From Planctomycetaceae bacterium UBA2671 (GTDB lineage Bacteria > Planctomycetota > Planctomycetia > Planctomycetales > Planctomycetaceae), in contig DEML01000008.1 in NCBI GenBank assembly GCA_002359185.1, positions 1 to 14,523 of the forward strand: a DNA stretch of 14,523 nucleotides, given 5' to 3'. Below are positions 1 through 6,735 of this stretch, one piece after another. A program made the translations under genes and the position numbers. Each line of letters begins with the position of its first letter. The first letter of the stretch is position 1. Below the pieces are notes generated by a model, which was not told the origin of the DNA, searched no databases, and was given only the letters and a program-made list of their open reading frames with translations.

Positions 1-380
1 CCCTGGGCAATCTCTGTGAGTTGCTCGCGACTGGGGAGTTCATGTTCCAATACAACGAACAGCTTTTCGAGTTCAACTGGCAACGAAACGACTGGAGCCA
101 GGACCAGAATGATCGTGCGGTTCTGCTTGCCAGTGACAACCTGTTGCGCGAGGGCCTGGACGATTTCTGCGGACTGCATAAAACGATGAAAGTTTTGCAG
201 CACCAGAAGTGCTGTTCCATCGGGCGAGGCGAGCGAGTTGAGCGACCGGATCGCGGCCAGCGGATCACTCGCCCCCGCATCAACTTCGGCGCCGGGAATC
301 TTCAGTCCCTGCTCAATATCCCAGGTCGCCATTCTCCAGTCTTCCTGGCGACAAAGTTGCGCGATCGCGACGAGCGCATC
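1..380 (-). pseudogene. AAA-ATPase (Ycf46/FtsH-like), N-terminal fragment, 5'-truncated and running off the left edge
   Basis: I read this minus-strand frame by hand; it is open from the left edge rightwards. It gives phrases typical of the N-terminal domain of Ycf46-like AAA ATPases found in bacteria and phages: DALVAIAQLCRQEDWRMATW, then LVLQNFHRFM, then LVLAPVVSLPVELEKLFVVL and EHELPSREQL. The ATPase domain with the Walker motifs would lie beyond position 1. The first ATG in this frame is at 332 (MATWDIEQ), which is inside the conserved domain. The expected N-terminal strand (usually a hydrophobic stretch ending in a 'W-x-x-[ST]-x-E' type turn) is absent, and family-like sequence stops near 380. 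There the opposite-strand TOPRIM gene begins. I infer that the 5' end was lost by a rearrangement. The family is recognised from memory of conserved phrases, not from a search. Confidence 0.6.
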
Positions 381-881
381 GGGATCCCGATGACCAGTGG
401 ACGAGGCTACTCTTCCCTGCCTCCCCGCAAAGCGATGGTTGATCGGTTCGTCCAAAGCGGGCGCGAGAATCTGATCGTGATTGTGGTTAGCGATTTCGAC
501 CCGGAAGGCGAGGATATTCCTGGCAGTTTCGGAGCATCGCTGCGTGACGACTTCGGGATCCATCCTGATAAGTTGCAGATCATCAAGGGGGCCTTAACTG
601 CTGAGCAGGTCCAGACCATGCATCTGCATGCTGGCCAGTTCTCGAAGACAACATCATCCCGCTACAAACGATTTGTAAAGGAACATGGGGAACGTTGCTG
701 GGAACTGGAATCTCTGACCGTCGAACAACTCCGTGAAATCACCGAATCGGTGATCCGTGAAGTTCTCGACCTGGAGGCCTTTGAAACCGAGGTCCTGCGT
801 GAGCAATCTGATCAGCTGGTACTCACTGCCAAGCGACGTGAGATGCAGAAGCTGCTGACTGAAAACATCAACCAGGAATAA
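381..881 (+). pseudogene. TOPRIM-domain protein (Topo VI-A/Spo11-like), 5'-truncated
   Basis: The recognisable part starts around GIPMTSGRGYSSLPP and continues to a TAA at 879-881. The hydrophobic strand followed by VVSDFDPEGEDIP is the DxD motif of TOPRIM domains as seen in Spo11/Topo VI subunit A-like proteins of phages and plasmids. The following LQIIKGALTAEQV and the helical tail with CWELESLTVEQL match the usual ending of such proteins. The upstream strand carrying the catalytic Glu is missing. The frame stays open to a TTG at 21, but that extra part is simply the antisense of the AAA-ATPase gene. If anything is still translated, the first ATG in the conserved part is at 390, giving 164 aa. 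Function in the intact gene would be DNA nicking or topoisomerase-like processing; here it is probably inactive. Confidence 0.6.
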
Positions 882-891
882 AACGTGTCCA

Positions 892-1161
892 ATGCCTGAA
901 AATCAATCCATTGAGTATCAAAAGATTGAGGACATCAAACCCACCTCTGATGTCCCCGTTGCCATGCCTTGTCTTGCCGCGATACCACGATTTTTATCCG
1001 AAACAGGCGGGTGGTCGCCTTGCTCTATCAGTTTCTGCCCCTTCGGTCGTGGTTATCCCCGCTGTTCTGGGGTGTTTAGGGGGACCTGCAAAAATTTGTT
1101 CATGGCAAAACCTCCTTTCTGCAAGTTTCAAATTCATATTAACAAGAAGGATCTGAGATGA
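892..1161 (+). CDS. hypothetical 89-aa ORF preceding the methyltransferase
   Basis: This ORF starts with ATG 10 bases after the TOPRIM stop. Its TGA overlaps the methyltransferase start in an ATGA arrangement (1158-1161), which is operon-like spacing. The N-terminal phrase MPENQSIEYQKIEDIKP faintly resembles the start of ParB-type domains. The rest, rich in Cys, Pro, Phe and Gly, does not resemble a folded protein, and I recognise no family. A competing minus-strand small ORF with a much better ribosome binding site occupies 918-1103. This may be a decayed gene or chance open frame. Confidence 0.22.
   Translation: MPENQSIEYQKIEDIKPTSDVPVAMPCLAAIPRFLSETGGWSPCSISFCPFGRGYPRCSGVFRGTCKNLFMAKPPFCKFQIHINKKDLR
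918..1103 (-). pseudogene. minus-strand small ORF with an optimal Shine-Dalgarno and an in-frame stop at codon 17
   Basis: On the minus strand, AGAAAGGAGG (1111-1120) lies 7 bases before an ATG at 1103, an excellent ribosome binding site in a window where most genes have poor ones. The first 16 codons read MNKFLQVPLNTPEQRG, followed by TAA (1053-1055). The same frame then stays open for about 44 more codons (with GQKLIEQGDHPPVSDKN early on) to a TGA at 918-920. It could be a 16-aa peptide, a 62-codon gene broken by one nonsense mutation, or a leftover translation start. No family recognised. Confidence 0.3.
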
Positions 1162-2483
1162 AAATCGAACAATGGCCCATCAAGAAGGTCACCCCCTATG
1201 AGAACAATCCTCGAAAAAATGATCATGCTGTTGAACAGGTGGCTCGCTCGATAACCGAATATGGGTTCCGACAGCCGATCGTGCTGGATGAAGCCGGAGT
1301 CATTATTGTAGGCCACACGCGCTGGAAGGCAGCCAACAAGCTCAAGCTGAAGGAAGTCCCGGTCCACGTTGCCAAGGGCCTGACCGAAGCCCAGATCAAG
1401 GCGTATCGCATCGCCGACAACAAGACCAACGAACTGGCCGAATGGGATCTTGACCTCTTGCCACTCGAACTGGCGGCCTTGGGTGAACTCGATTACGACC
1501 TCGATGTGCTGGGTTTCACGAGCGATGAACTCGCTGAGCTGATGCAGCCGGAACAACCCGAGCCCCAGACTGATCCCGACGATGTGCCCGAACCACCCGA
1601 CGAGGCGATTACGAAGCCAGGTGACTTGTGGATCCTTGGTGACCATCGCCTGCTGTGTGGTGACAGTTCCAAACCCGAAGACCTCGATCGTTTGCTCGAT
1701 GGCCAGCCAATTCACTTGGTGAATATGGACCCGCCCTACAACGTGAAGGTCGAACCCCGCTCGAACAATGCGATCAGTGCCGGCAACAGCAGCTTTGCGA
1801 AAGCCTCGTCTAAAACACATCACCAGAAGTTCGACCTCGAACGCCATCCTGAGAAAGGCAAGAAAACGACGAATAAAATGCGGGCCAAGGATCGACCTCT
1901 CGCCAACGATTTTGTGACGGACAAAGAATTCGATCATTTGCTCGATGCCTGGTTCGGGAATGCGGCTCGTGTCTTGCTTCCCGGGCGATCGTTTTATATC
2001 TGGGGTGGCTACGCCAACCTTGGCAACTACCCGCCATTTCTGAAGAAGCACGAGTTGTATTTCTCTCAGGCGGTTGTCTGGGATAAACAGCATCCGGTGT
2101 TAACCCGCAAGGACATGATGGGTTCTTTTGAGCTCGCATTTTACGGGTGGAGATCTGGAGCCGCTCATAAATTCTTCGGTCCGAATAACGCCACTGATCT
2201 GTGGGCCATTAAGAAAGTCAATCCGCAGTCGATGGTCCACCTCACCGAGAAGCCCGTGGCGCTGGCCGAACGTGCGATTGAGTTTTCATCCAAGCGGGGC
2301 GAGAACGTCTTGGATCTCTTCGGGGGTTCGGGATCAACATTGATCGGTTGCCAGCTCACTGGTCGCAAAGCTTATCTGATGGAACTGGATTGTCCGTACT
2401 GCGATGTGATCGTGCAGCGTTGGGAACAGTTCACGGGATTGAAGGCGGAGCGGGTTTCTGCAACCGAAGGAGCGACCGTATGA
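1158..2483 (+). CDS. ParB-like nuclease-domain DNA methyltransferase (DNA N6-adenine/N4-cytosine type)
   Basis: A 441-aa two-domain protein common in phages and prophages. Residues about 5-105 are a ParB N-terminal-like domain (PYENNPR, then SITEYGFRQPIVLD, then IIVGHTRWKAA, then KAYRIADNKTNELAEWD). After an acidic, Pro-rich linker (about 127-150) comes the methyltransferase: catalytic DPPY at 191-194 and the S-adenosylmethionine-binding FGGSGST at 388-394. Catalytic motif IV precedes motif I, the beta-class order. DPPY favours N6-adenine methylation, though N4-cytosine cannot be excluded; the target site cannot be read from the sequence. The insert at 199-245, rich in Ser, Lys and Asn, may form part of target recognition. 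The start is supported by AAGAAGGA (1144-1151) 6 bases before the ATG. All key motifs are intact, unlike the upstream TOPRIM and AAA genes. Likely role: protecting or marking phage DNA, possibly regulatory. Confidence 0.93.
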   Translation: MKIEQWPIKKVTPYENNPRKNDHAVEQVARSITEYGFRQPIVLDEAGVIIVGHTRWKAANKLKLKEVPVHVAKGLTEAQIKAYRIADNKTNELAEWDLDLLPLELAALGELDYDLDVLGFTSDELAELMQPEQPEPQTDPDDVPEPPDEAITKPGDLWILGDHRLLCGDSSKPEDLDRLLDGQPIHLVNMDPPYNVKVEPRSNNAISAGNSSFAKASSKTHHQKFDLERHPEKGKKTTNKMRAKDRPLANDFVTDKEFDHLLDAWFGNAARVLLPGRSFYIWGGYANLGNYPPFLKKHELYFSQAVVWDKQHPVLTRKDMMGSFELAFYGWRSGAAHKFFGPNNATDLWAIKKVNPQSMVHLTEKPVALAERAIEFSSKRGENVLDLFGGSGSTLIGCQLTGRKAYLMELDCPYCDVIVQRWEQFTGLKAERVSATEGATV

Positions 2484-2562
2484 ATCACCATAACGTTATC
2501 GCCCACGTTGGCCCGTGTCGCGTTGATACCGATATTCCGACGAACGATCCCCACCACGAGAG

Positions 2563-2592
2563 AACGCCCCGACGTGGTGTACGTGGGGCGTT
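2563..2592. terminator. hairpin between convergent genes, probable bidirectional terminator
   Basis: AACGCCCC (2563-2570) pairs with GGGGCGTT (2585-2592). ACGT (2572-2575) pairs with ACGT (2581-2584), with one bulged G and the 5-base loop GGTGT. It lies between the methyltransferase stop (2483) and the minus-strand gene stop (2612). There is no strong T-run, so factor-independent termination is not certain. CACCACG (2552-2558) can pair with CGTGGTG (2573-2579), a competing fold. Confidence 0.5.
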
Positions 2593-2611
2593 GGGTTACG
2601 GAATAACCGTG

Positions 2612-2803
2612 CTACTCGAAGTCTGGTCCAATCTCAGAGACTGGGGGATCAATCTCATCGGCTACGCTGAGCAGCGTCTCGTGCAGGTCGTTGGCATCGA
2701 TCCGTGTCGAACGTCGGCCTTCTTCCAATACGCGTTCCAGTCGCATGGCAACCAGCCGCAGGGCGTCAGCGATTCGTTGTTCCGGGGTCATGGGAGTCTG
2801 CAT
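2612..2803 (-). CDS. small conserved phage-type hypothetical protein (63 aa)
   Basis: An acidic, helical small protein containing EQRIADALRLVAMRLERVLE and STRIDANDLHETLLSVADEI. No catalytic motif is visible and I do not recognise a named family. The frame has ATGs at 2812, 2803 and 2791. The ribosome binding site TAGGAG overlaps the stop codon of the upstream HARE-HTH gene and touches the first ATG, so the second ATG (2803, 9 bases after AGGAG) fits best. The two genes thus form a tightly spaced minus-strand pair, convergent with the methyltransferase and divergent from the terminase genes. Codon use is regular and the reading frame looks genuine compared with the long antisense frame. It could be an adaptor or regulator of the phage module. 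Confidence 0.62.
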   Translation of the reverse strand: MQTPMTPEQRIADALRLVAMRLERVLEEGRRSTRIDANDLHETLLSVADEIDPPVSEIGPDFE

Positions 2804-2815
2804 CGGGGTCATCTC

Positions 2816-3250
2816 CTATTTGCCGGTGGGGTTTATCGAGAAGTGTCCGCGTTCGACCTTCGTGAAGCGGGAATCGTTTCCCTTGAGTTTGATCTCCCGC
2901 AGGATCGCCGCGTAGAGCGTGTTGTGCGGGGTCTTCCCGTTCGGGCTCGACCAGAGCTTTTGTTCGCCCGCCTGTTCCACGATCGCCTTGCAGGTCATTG
3001 GTTCGCTGGCGTTCTTGAGGATCTGCACCGCGGCGTCGAGCAGGCTCAGTTTGCTGGCGGGTTTCTTCTTCGTCGTTGTTTCTTTCTTCGTCTCTGTCTT
3101 GGAGGATTCTGTGATGGAATTTGCTCTCTTTGTCTTTGGTTGTTGCTTGTTCTTTGTCGTCGGCTTCAGTTCGCCTCCCAAAGCGTTCTTACGCGTGGTT
3201 CGTTTGGTCGAGGCCTGGGCTGCTCCGGTCGTCTTGGTTTTGTTTGCCAT
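2816..3250 (-). CDS. HARE-HTH winged-helix protein with a basic, low-complexity N-terminal tail
   Basis: From the ATG at 3250 (MANKTKTT) this is 144 aa; an in-frame ATG at 3268 would add 6 residues and neither has a strong ribosome binding site. Roughly the first half is a Lys/Thr/Ala/Arg-rich disordered tail. The second half is a HARE-HTH domain: LSLLDAAVQILKNASEPMTC, AIVEQAGEQKLW, then KTPHNTLYAAILREIK, ending FTKVERGHFSI. HARE-HTH is a known winged-helix domain found in the RNA polymerase delta subunit, ASXL/HB1 proteins and restriction or modification enzymes, and proposed to link DNA modification to DNA binding. Its position next to a DNA methyltransferase fits that idea. The likely role is DNA binding, perhaps sensing methylated DNA or compacting it; that is inference. 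Confidence 0.85.
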   Translation of the reverse strand: MANKTKTTGAAQASTKRTTRKNALGGELKPTTKNKQQPKTKRANSITESSKTETKKETTTKKKPASKLSLLDAAVQILKNASEPMTCKAIVEQAGEQKLWSSPNGKTPHNTLYAAILREIKLKGNDSRFTKVERGHFSINPTGK

Positions 3251-3369
3251 GTCTTTCGTCTTTCTCATTCATACCTGTGTCGTGTTGTTCGGGCTCTCGC
3301 GTTGATCGCCCACGACCATGAGTTACCTCGACGTGCCAACGACATCCACTCACATCTACCACAATCTGA

Positions 3370-3390
3370 CAGGTTTACAGCAGGTTTATA
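3370..3390. repeat. tandem direct repeat, CAGGTTTAYA type
   Basis: CAGGTTTACAG (3370-3380) is directly followed by CAGGTTTATA (3381-3390), nine of the first ten bases identical. It could be a paired operator or iteron for the minus-strand HARE-HTH gene; only two copies are visible. Confidence 0.4.
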
Positions 3391-3467
3391 TACACTAGAA
3401 TGGGCTCGGAAATGCTATCTGGGGTCAGCCTACGCTCATAAAAAGACTATAAAACAAGCATATCATA

Positions 3468-3562
3468 GTCCACTCTGGTTGAGTGCGCAATTCTACCACA
3501 GTGGACCAGAAGGTCTACACCCGCGACTGCGTGCTCCGCAAGTCGTTGCCCCGCAAGGACTT
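3468..3562. other. cluster of stem-loops (candidate structured RNA or DNA recognition site)
   Basis: GTCCACTCTGG (3468-3478) pairs with CCACAGTGGAC (3496-3506), 10 of 11 positions, around a 17-base loop. CGACTGCG (3524-3531) pairs with CGCAAGTCG (3537-3545) with one bulge. AAGTCGTTGC (3540-3549) pairs with GCAAGGACTT (3553-3562) with one mismatch and a 3-base loop. The last two share AAGTCG and are mutually exclusive, so the element could switch between two folds. It is not a tRNA: the first hairpin is far too short. No known RNA family is recognised. Confidence 0.4.
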
Positions 3563-3666
3563 AGGTACTTCCGGGCGATGTGTTCTGCGCGCGGTTCTCC
3601 CCACGGCGGCTTTTTTGTGCGTTATGGGTGATTTATCGGCGGTAAGTAAGAATTGATGTGGCTCAG

Positions 3667-3701
3667 AATGCCACCTGGCAGGTCCTATAAATATAGGCAT
3701 T
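3667..3701. repeat. compact nested inverted repeat (three-way junction)
   Basis: AATG (3667-3670) pairs with CATT (3698-3701). Inside are two abutting small hairpins: ACCT-GGC-AGGT (3673-3683) and CCTATA-AA-TATAGG (3684-3697). Alternatively AATGCC pairs with GGCATT in competition with the second hairpin. All pairs are perfect. Such branched folds are seen in packaging or origin sites and in structured RNAs; function here is unknown. Confidence 0.45.
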
Positions 3702-3734
3702 CGGAGCGTTTTAGTAAATCCCAAATTCGATTTT

Positions 3735-3845
3735 TCGCTTACTTTGGGCCATTTTGACGGTAAGCGAGATTTTGGGTGAAATGGGGCTCAAAAGGGACCA
3801 TTTTGGGTGTCAATTCAGGAGCCAGATGGACCGTTTTTGAGGGTG
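3735..3845. repeat. inverted repeat and degenerate direct repeats before the terminase small subunit
   Basis: TCGCTTAC (3735-3742) and GTAAGCGA (3760-3767) are a perfect 8-bp inverted repeat. CGGTAAG also occurs at 3640-3646 and 3758-3764. Three related direct repeats follow: GGGCCATTTTGACGG (from 3747), GGGACCATTTTGGGTG (from 3794) and GGACCGTTTTTGAGGGTG (from 3828). Multiple degenerate repeats just upstream of terS resemble in arrangement the TerS-binding R sites of lambda-type cos regions; that role is inferred from position only. Confidence 0.4.
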
Positions 3846-3925
3846 CCTGAAAACAACTTACGTCGATTCTCTAAGCCCGTTTTTTTATCGTCTGATTCGA
3901 AAACCACTGGAGTGGACTTCAAACC

Positions 3926-4597
3926 ATGTCACGTGCAACAAAGCAGAGTGCTCCCAAAGCGACTGCCAAACCACGACTGGGTGTCGCCGAACGCCTCGAA
4001 AAAGAGACCGCCACGCGGGCCTACCGCAAGGTGATGGCTGGCGAATCGGTGACTGCTGAAGAACGCTCCGCCTTGAAGCGTTACGAGAAACAGCAGGAAG
4101 AAGAACGTCGCTGGCAATATTATGAATCGATCCCGCAGAAACACTGGCGTGAGATGTCGGGTCGCCAGACTAAGGTGCTCCACGAGCAGGCCGAGAAGTA
4201 TGGCATCCCGTTTGGTGAGAAGGCGATCAATTTGCCACGCGTGGTTCGATCACTCCACGATTTTCTCGCCGCTAATGCTCGTCGATTATCAGAGGATGAT
4301 GACCTGTTGGATGCCGCGATCTCCAGTCCGGCACTGGAACGTTATCGGGAAGAACGAGCCATCCTCGCCAAGCTGGATCGGTTGGAGCGTGAAGGCCAGT
4401 TGATTCCCCGCGATGAAATTCGTTTGGGCCTCGGTCAAATCGCCGCTATTCTCAGAACTGCTGGTGAGATGCTCCAGCGTCAGTTCGGCAACGACGCTGT
4501 GGAAATCCTCAACGACGGACTGGAAGAAGCCGAACGGTGCATCTCAAAAATCTGTGATCGTGAACCATCTACTGCAGATGAGGACGAGCCTTCATGA
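3926..4597 (+). CDS. phage terminase small subunit-like protein
   Basis: A 223-aa protein whose stop overlaps the start of the gpA-like large subunit in an ATGA arrangement (4594-4597), the usual terS-terL order. Residues about 74-117 hold a helix-turn-helix-like segment (HWREMSGRQTKVLHEQAEKY, then GIPFGEKAINLPRVVRSLHD) resembling the DNA-binding part of Nu1/DUF1441-type small subunits. It is preceded by a charged helical stretch rich in Glu and Arg (45-65). The rest (135-210) is helical, with LDRLEREGQLIPRDEIR resembling the 'conversion of a helix to an oligomerisation domain' seen in this group. Expected role: bind the packaging site on phage DNA and deliver it to the large subunit. The start has only a distant GGAG. 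Assigned from context plus partial family resemblance. Confidence 0.72.
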   Translation: MSRATKQSAPKATAKPRLGVAERLEKETATRAYRKVMAGESVTAEERSALKRYEKQQEEERRWQYYESIPQKHWREMSGRQTKVLHEQAEKYGIPFGEKAINLPRVVRSLHDFLAANARRLSEDDDLLDAAISSPALERYREERAILAKLDRLEREGQLIPRDEIRLGLGQIAAILRTAGEMLQRQFGNDAVEILNDGLEEAERCISKICDREPSTADEDEPS

Positions 4598-6615
4598 AGA
4601 CGGTCACCCGTTCCGAACTCCGCTGGCTGCTCAGACAATCGAAAACCTCCAAGGTGCGTTCGATGCGGGACTTCGCCGAGCAGGAAATTATCATTCCGGA
4701 TGGTCCGTATCAGGGACGACGGTTTGACTGTCAGCGTCAGCCTTACACCCGACTCTGGTTTGAGGCGATTGATACTGGCAACTGGGATCGATTCGTGGCG
4801 ACTGGTCCGACACAGTCCGGCAAGACACTCAGCTGTTTTTTGATCCCCCTGCTCTACCACCTGTTTGAAGTGGGCGAAACGGTGATCTGTGGCTTGCCTG
4901 ATATGGACATGGCGTCCGACAAGTGGCGGGAAGACCTGCTGCCTGTGATTGAGCGTTCGAAGTATCGGGATCTGATGCCGACGAAGGGTGGAGGATCACG
5001 CGGTGGCAAGACCGAGGCAATTCAGTTTTTGAATGGAGCGACATTGAAGTTCATGTCGGGAGGCGGAGGGGATAAGAGCCGAGCAGGATTTACTTCACGC
5101 GTGGTGGTCATTACGGAAACGGACGGAATGGATCAGGCGGGAACCAGGAGCCGTGAGGCGGACAAAATTACTCAACTCGAAGCCAGAACCAGAGCCTACG
5201 GTTCCCGCAAACGGATCTACCTCGAGTGCACGGTCAGTACGCAGGAAGGTCGCACCTGGCAGGAATATCAGCAGGGCACCCAGAGTCGAATCCTGCTCCC
5301 CTGCCCGCATTGTAATCAATATGTGGTCATGGAACGCGAACAACTGCATGGCTGGAAGCAGGCCAAGTCTCAGGCTGAAGCCCGCATTCAGGGCCAGTTT
5401 ATTTGTGGGGATTGTGGTGCCCCATGGACCGAAACGGATCGAGCGGCGGCGAATCAGAATTCTTTGCTCGTGCATTCTGGACAGAATGTTGATGAGACCT
5501 CCAATATAAACGGAGACTCCCCTGCCACCGACACGCTCGGCTTCCGTTGGTCGGCCGCTCACAATCTGTTTCTGAGCGCGGGTGAACTCGCGGCCGATGA
5601 ATGGCGAGCCTCCCGTTCCCCCGATGAAGAAATCGCCGAACGCGAAATGCGTCAGTTTGTGTGGTGCCTGCCGGTCCTGCCCAATCGCTGGGAAGAAACC
5701 GCTCTCCAAGCCGAGCAGATCACGCAGCGATTATCCGGCTGGCCACAGGGTGTCTTACCTCCGGGCACTGAGTATGTCTCGACGGCGATTGACCTCGGTA
5801 AATATTTGTGTCATTGGATCACCGTCGCTTGGCAGCCCGATGCCTCGTGTCACATCGTTGATTACGGACGCATCGAAGTCGCCTCAGTGGATCTCGGTGT
5901 CGAGCGAGCGTTGATGCTGGCCCTCACCGAATATCAGAACCTGCTGCTGGCCGGTTATCCACTGGGCATCGACGAGCAGGATCCGACCCGCGTTGAGCAG
6001 AATCCATTCATCCCCAATCAGGCCTGGATCGATGCCGGTTATATGACCGAACTGGTTTACAAATTCTGCCGTGTGAGTCAGGGCTGCTTGCCCGCCGTGG
6101 GACGCAGCGTGTTACAGGTCGGACGCCAACAGCAGGACAAACCCGTCAATCACCACACGCGGCATCGCAGAATTGGTGAAGGATACTCGCTCAATTACCT
6201 CCAGGAGCAACACATTACACTCGCCGAAGTGAATGCCGACCACTGGAAAAGCTGGGTGCATCAACGATTGGAAACACCCCTTGATCAGCCCGGTGCAATG
6301 ACGCTGTTCCAGACTCCATCTCATGAGCACTTATCGCTGGCCAAGCACCTGACATCGGAACGTAAGGTCGAAGAGTTTCTGCCGGGACGTGGGATTGTGA
6401 CCCGCTGGGAACGGATCCGCAAAAACAATCATTGGTTTGATGCGCTGTATAATGCGTGTGCGGCCGGGCACGCGTCTGGTGTGCGACTACTGGAAGAAGA
6501 ACGGGTGAAGCCGGAACCGCGACGCAAGATGAGTGAGCTAGCTGAGGACAAGCGGCGGCAGCGTGGGGTCATTGATTATGAGCGCTGGGATGAGATGCGT
6601 AGGCGTTGGGGATGA
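4594..6615 (+). CDS. phage terminase large subunit, gpA-like (lambda type)
   Basis: A full-length 673-aa protein, normal for the gpA family. The ATPase part has Walker A GPTQSGKT at 71-78 and a Walker B-type strand VVVITETDG at 170-178 with the acidic residues E175 and D177. A CxxC pair, CPHC (237-240) and CGDC (271-274), forms a zinc finger-like insert typical of gpA. The nuclease part has the first catalytic Asp in STAIDLG (D400), a second in AWIDAGY (D480) and a C-terminal HWFDALYNACAA (D616). It would cut concatemeric DNA and drive it into the prohead. The gene appears intact, with no frameshift. It is coupled to the small subunit by a 4-base overlap. No portal, protease or capsid gene follows; the next gene is on the other strand and unrelated. 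Confidence 0.95.
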   Translation: MKTVTRSELRWLLRQSKTSKVRSMRDFAEQEIIIPDGPYQGRRFDCQRQPYTRLWFEAIDTGNWDRFVATGPTQSGKTLSCFLIPLLYHLFEVGETVICGLPDMDMASDKWREDLLPVIERSKYRDLMPTKGGGSRGGKTEAIQFLNGATLKFMSGGGGDKSRAGFTSRVVVITETDGMDQAGTRSREADKITQLEARTRAYGSRKRIYLECTVSTQEGRTWQEYQQGTQSRILLPCPHCNQYVVMEREQLHGWKQAKSQAEARIQGQFICGDCGAPWTETDRAAANQNSLLVHSGQNVDETSNINGDSPATDTLGFRWSAAHNLFLSAGELAADEWRASRSPDEEIAEREMRQFVWCLPVLPNRWEETALQAEQITQRLSGWPQGVLPPGTEYVSTAIDLGKYLCHWITVAWQPDASCHIVDYGRIEVASVDLGVERALMLALTEYQNLLLAGYPLGIDEQDPTRVEQNPFIPNQAWIDAGYMTELVYKFCRVSQGCLPAVGRSVLQVGRQQQDKPVNHHTRHRRIGEGYSLNYLQEQHITLAEVNADHWKSWVHQRLETPLDQPGAMTLFQTPSHEHLSLAKHLTSERKVEEFLPGRGIVTRWERIRKNNHWFDALYNACAAGHASGVRLLEEERVKPEPRRKMSELAEDKRRQRGVIDYERWDEMRRRWG

Positions 6616-6735
6616 GGGGTGATTATTATGTGAAGTTAGAAATGCATATCGTACATGTTTGTTCACAAGTCGATCTTGCTTCAAGCATCCGATATTTTCT
6701 TTCTGCTTATTAAAGCCTCCAAATTTTCAACAGTC

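Larger units (their letters stand above)
3269..3925. other. non-coding, repeat- and hairpin-rich region upstream of the terminase genes
   Basis: About 650 bases between the divergent HARE-HTH and terminase small-subunit genes have no convincing gene. Open frames here lack recognisable protein sequence. The region holds a tandem 10-11 base repeat, three hairpins in a row (3468-3562), a compact branched inverted repeat (3667-3701), an 8-bp inverted repeat (3735-3767) and degenerate direct repeats (3747-3845). Promoters for both flanking genes must lie here. The position just before a terminase small subunit is where phage cos or pac sites are usually found. Confidence 0.55.

Noticed and set aside
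21..380. N-terminal extension of the TOPRIM frame back to TTG at 21
   Set aside because: The same bases encode conserved AAA-ATPase sequence on the minus strand; the plus-strand reading is arginine-rich and unlike any protein.
1134..2093. 319-codon minus-strand open frame
   Set aside because: Antisense shadow of the methyltransferase, which has intact DPPY and FGGSG motifs.
3468..3506. tRNA-like appearance (terminal stem followed by CCA-like bases)
   Set aside because: Only 39 bases, with no D, anticodon or T arms.
2348..3631. 427-codon plus-strand open frame over the HARE-HTH and 63-aa genes
   Set aside because: Its translation has no family-like sequence (runs of Cys, Leu, Arg and Phe) and is antisense to two well-supported minus-strand genes. 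The open frame follows from their codon use. An ATG at 2480 overlapping the methyltransferase stop looks operon-like but leads into the same antisense sequence.
3515..3724. 69-codon minus-strand frame in the non-coding region
   Set aside because: Basic, unpatterned translation, no ribosome binding site, and it runs across the hairpins.
5095..5709. 204-codon minus-strand open frame
   Set aside because: Antisense of the terminase large subunit in its zinc-finger and linker part.
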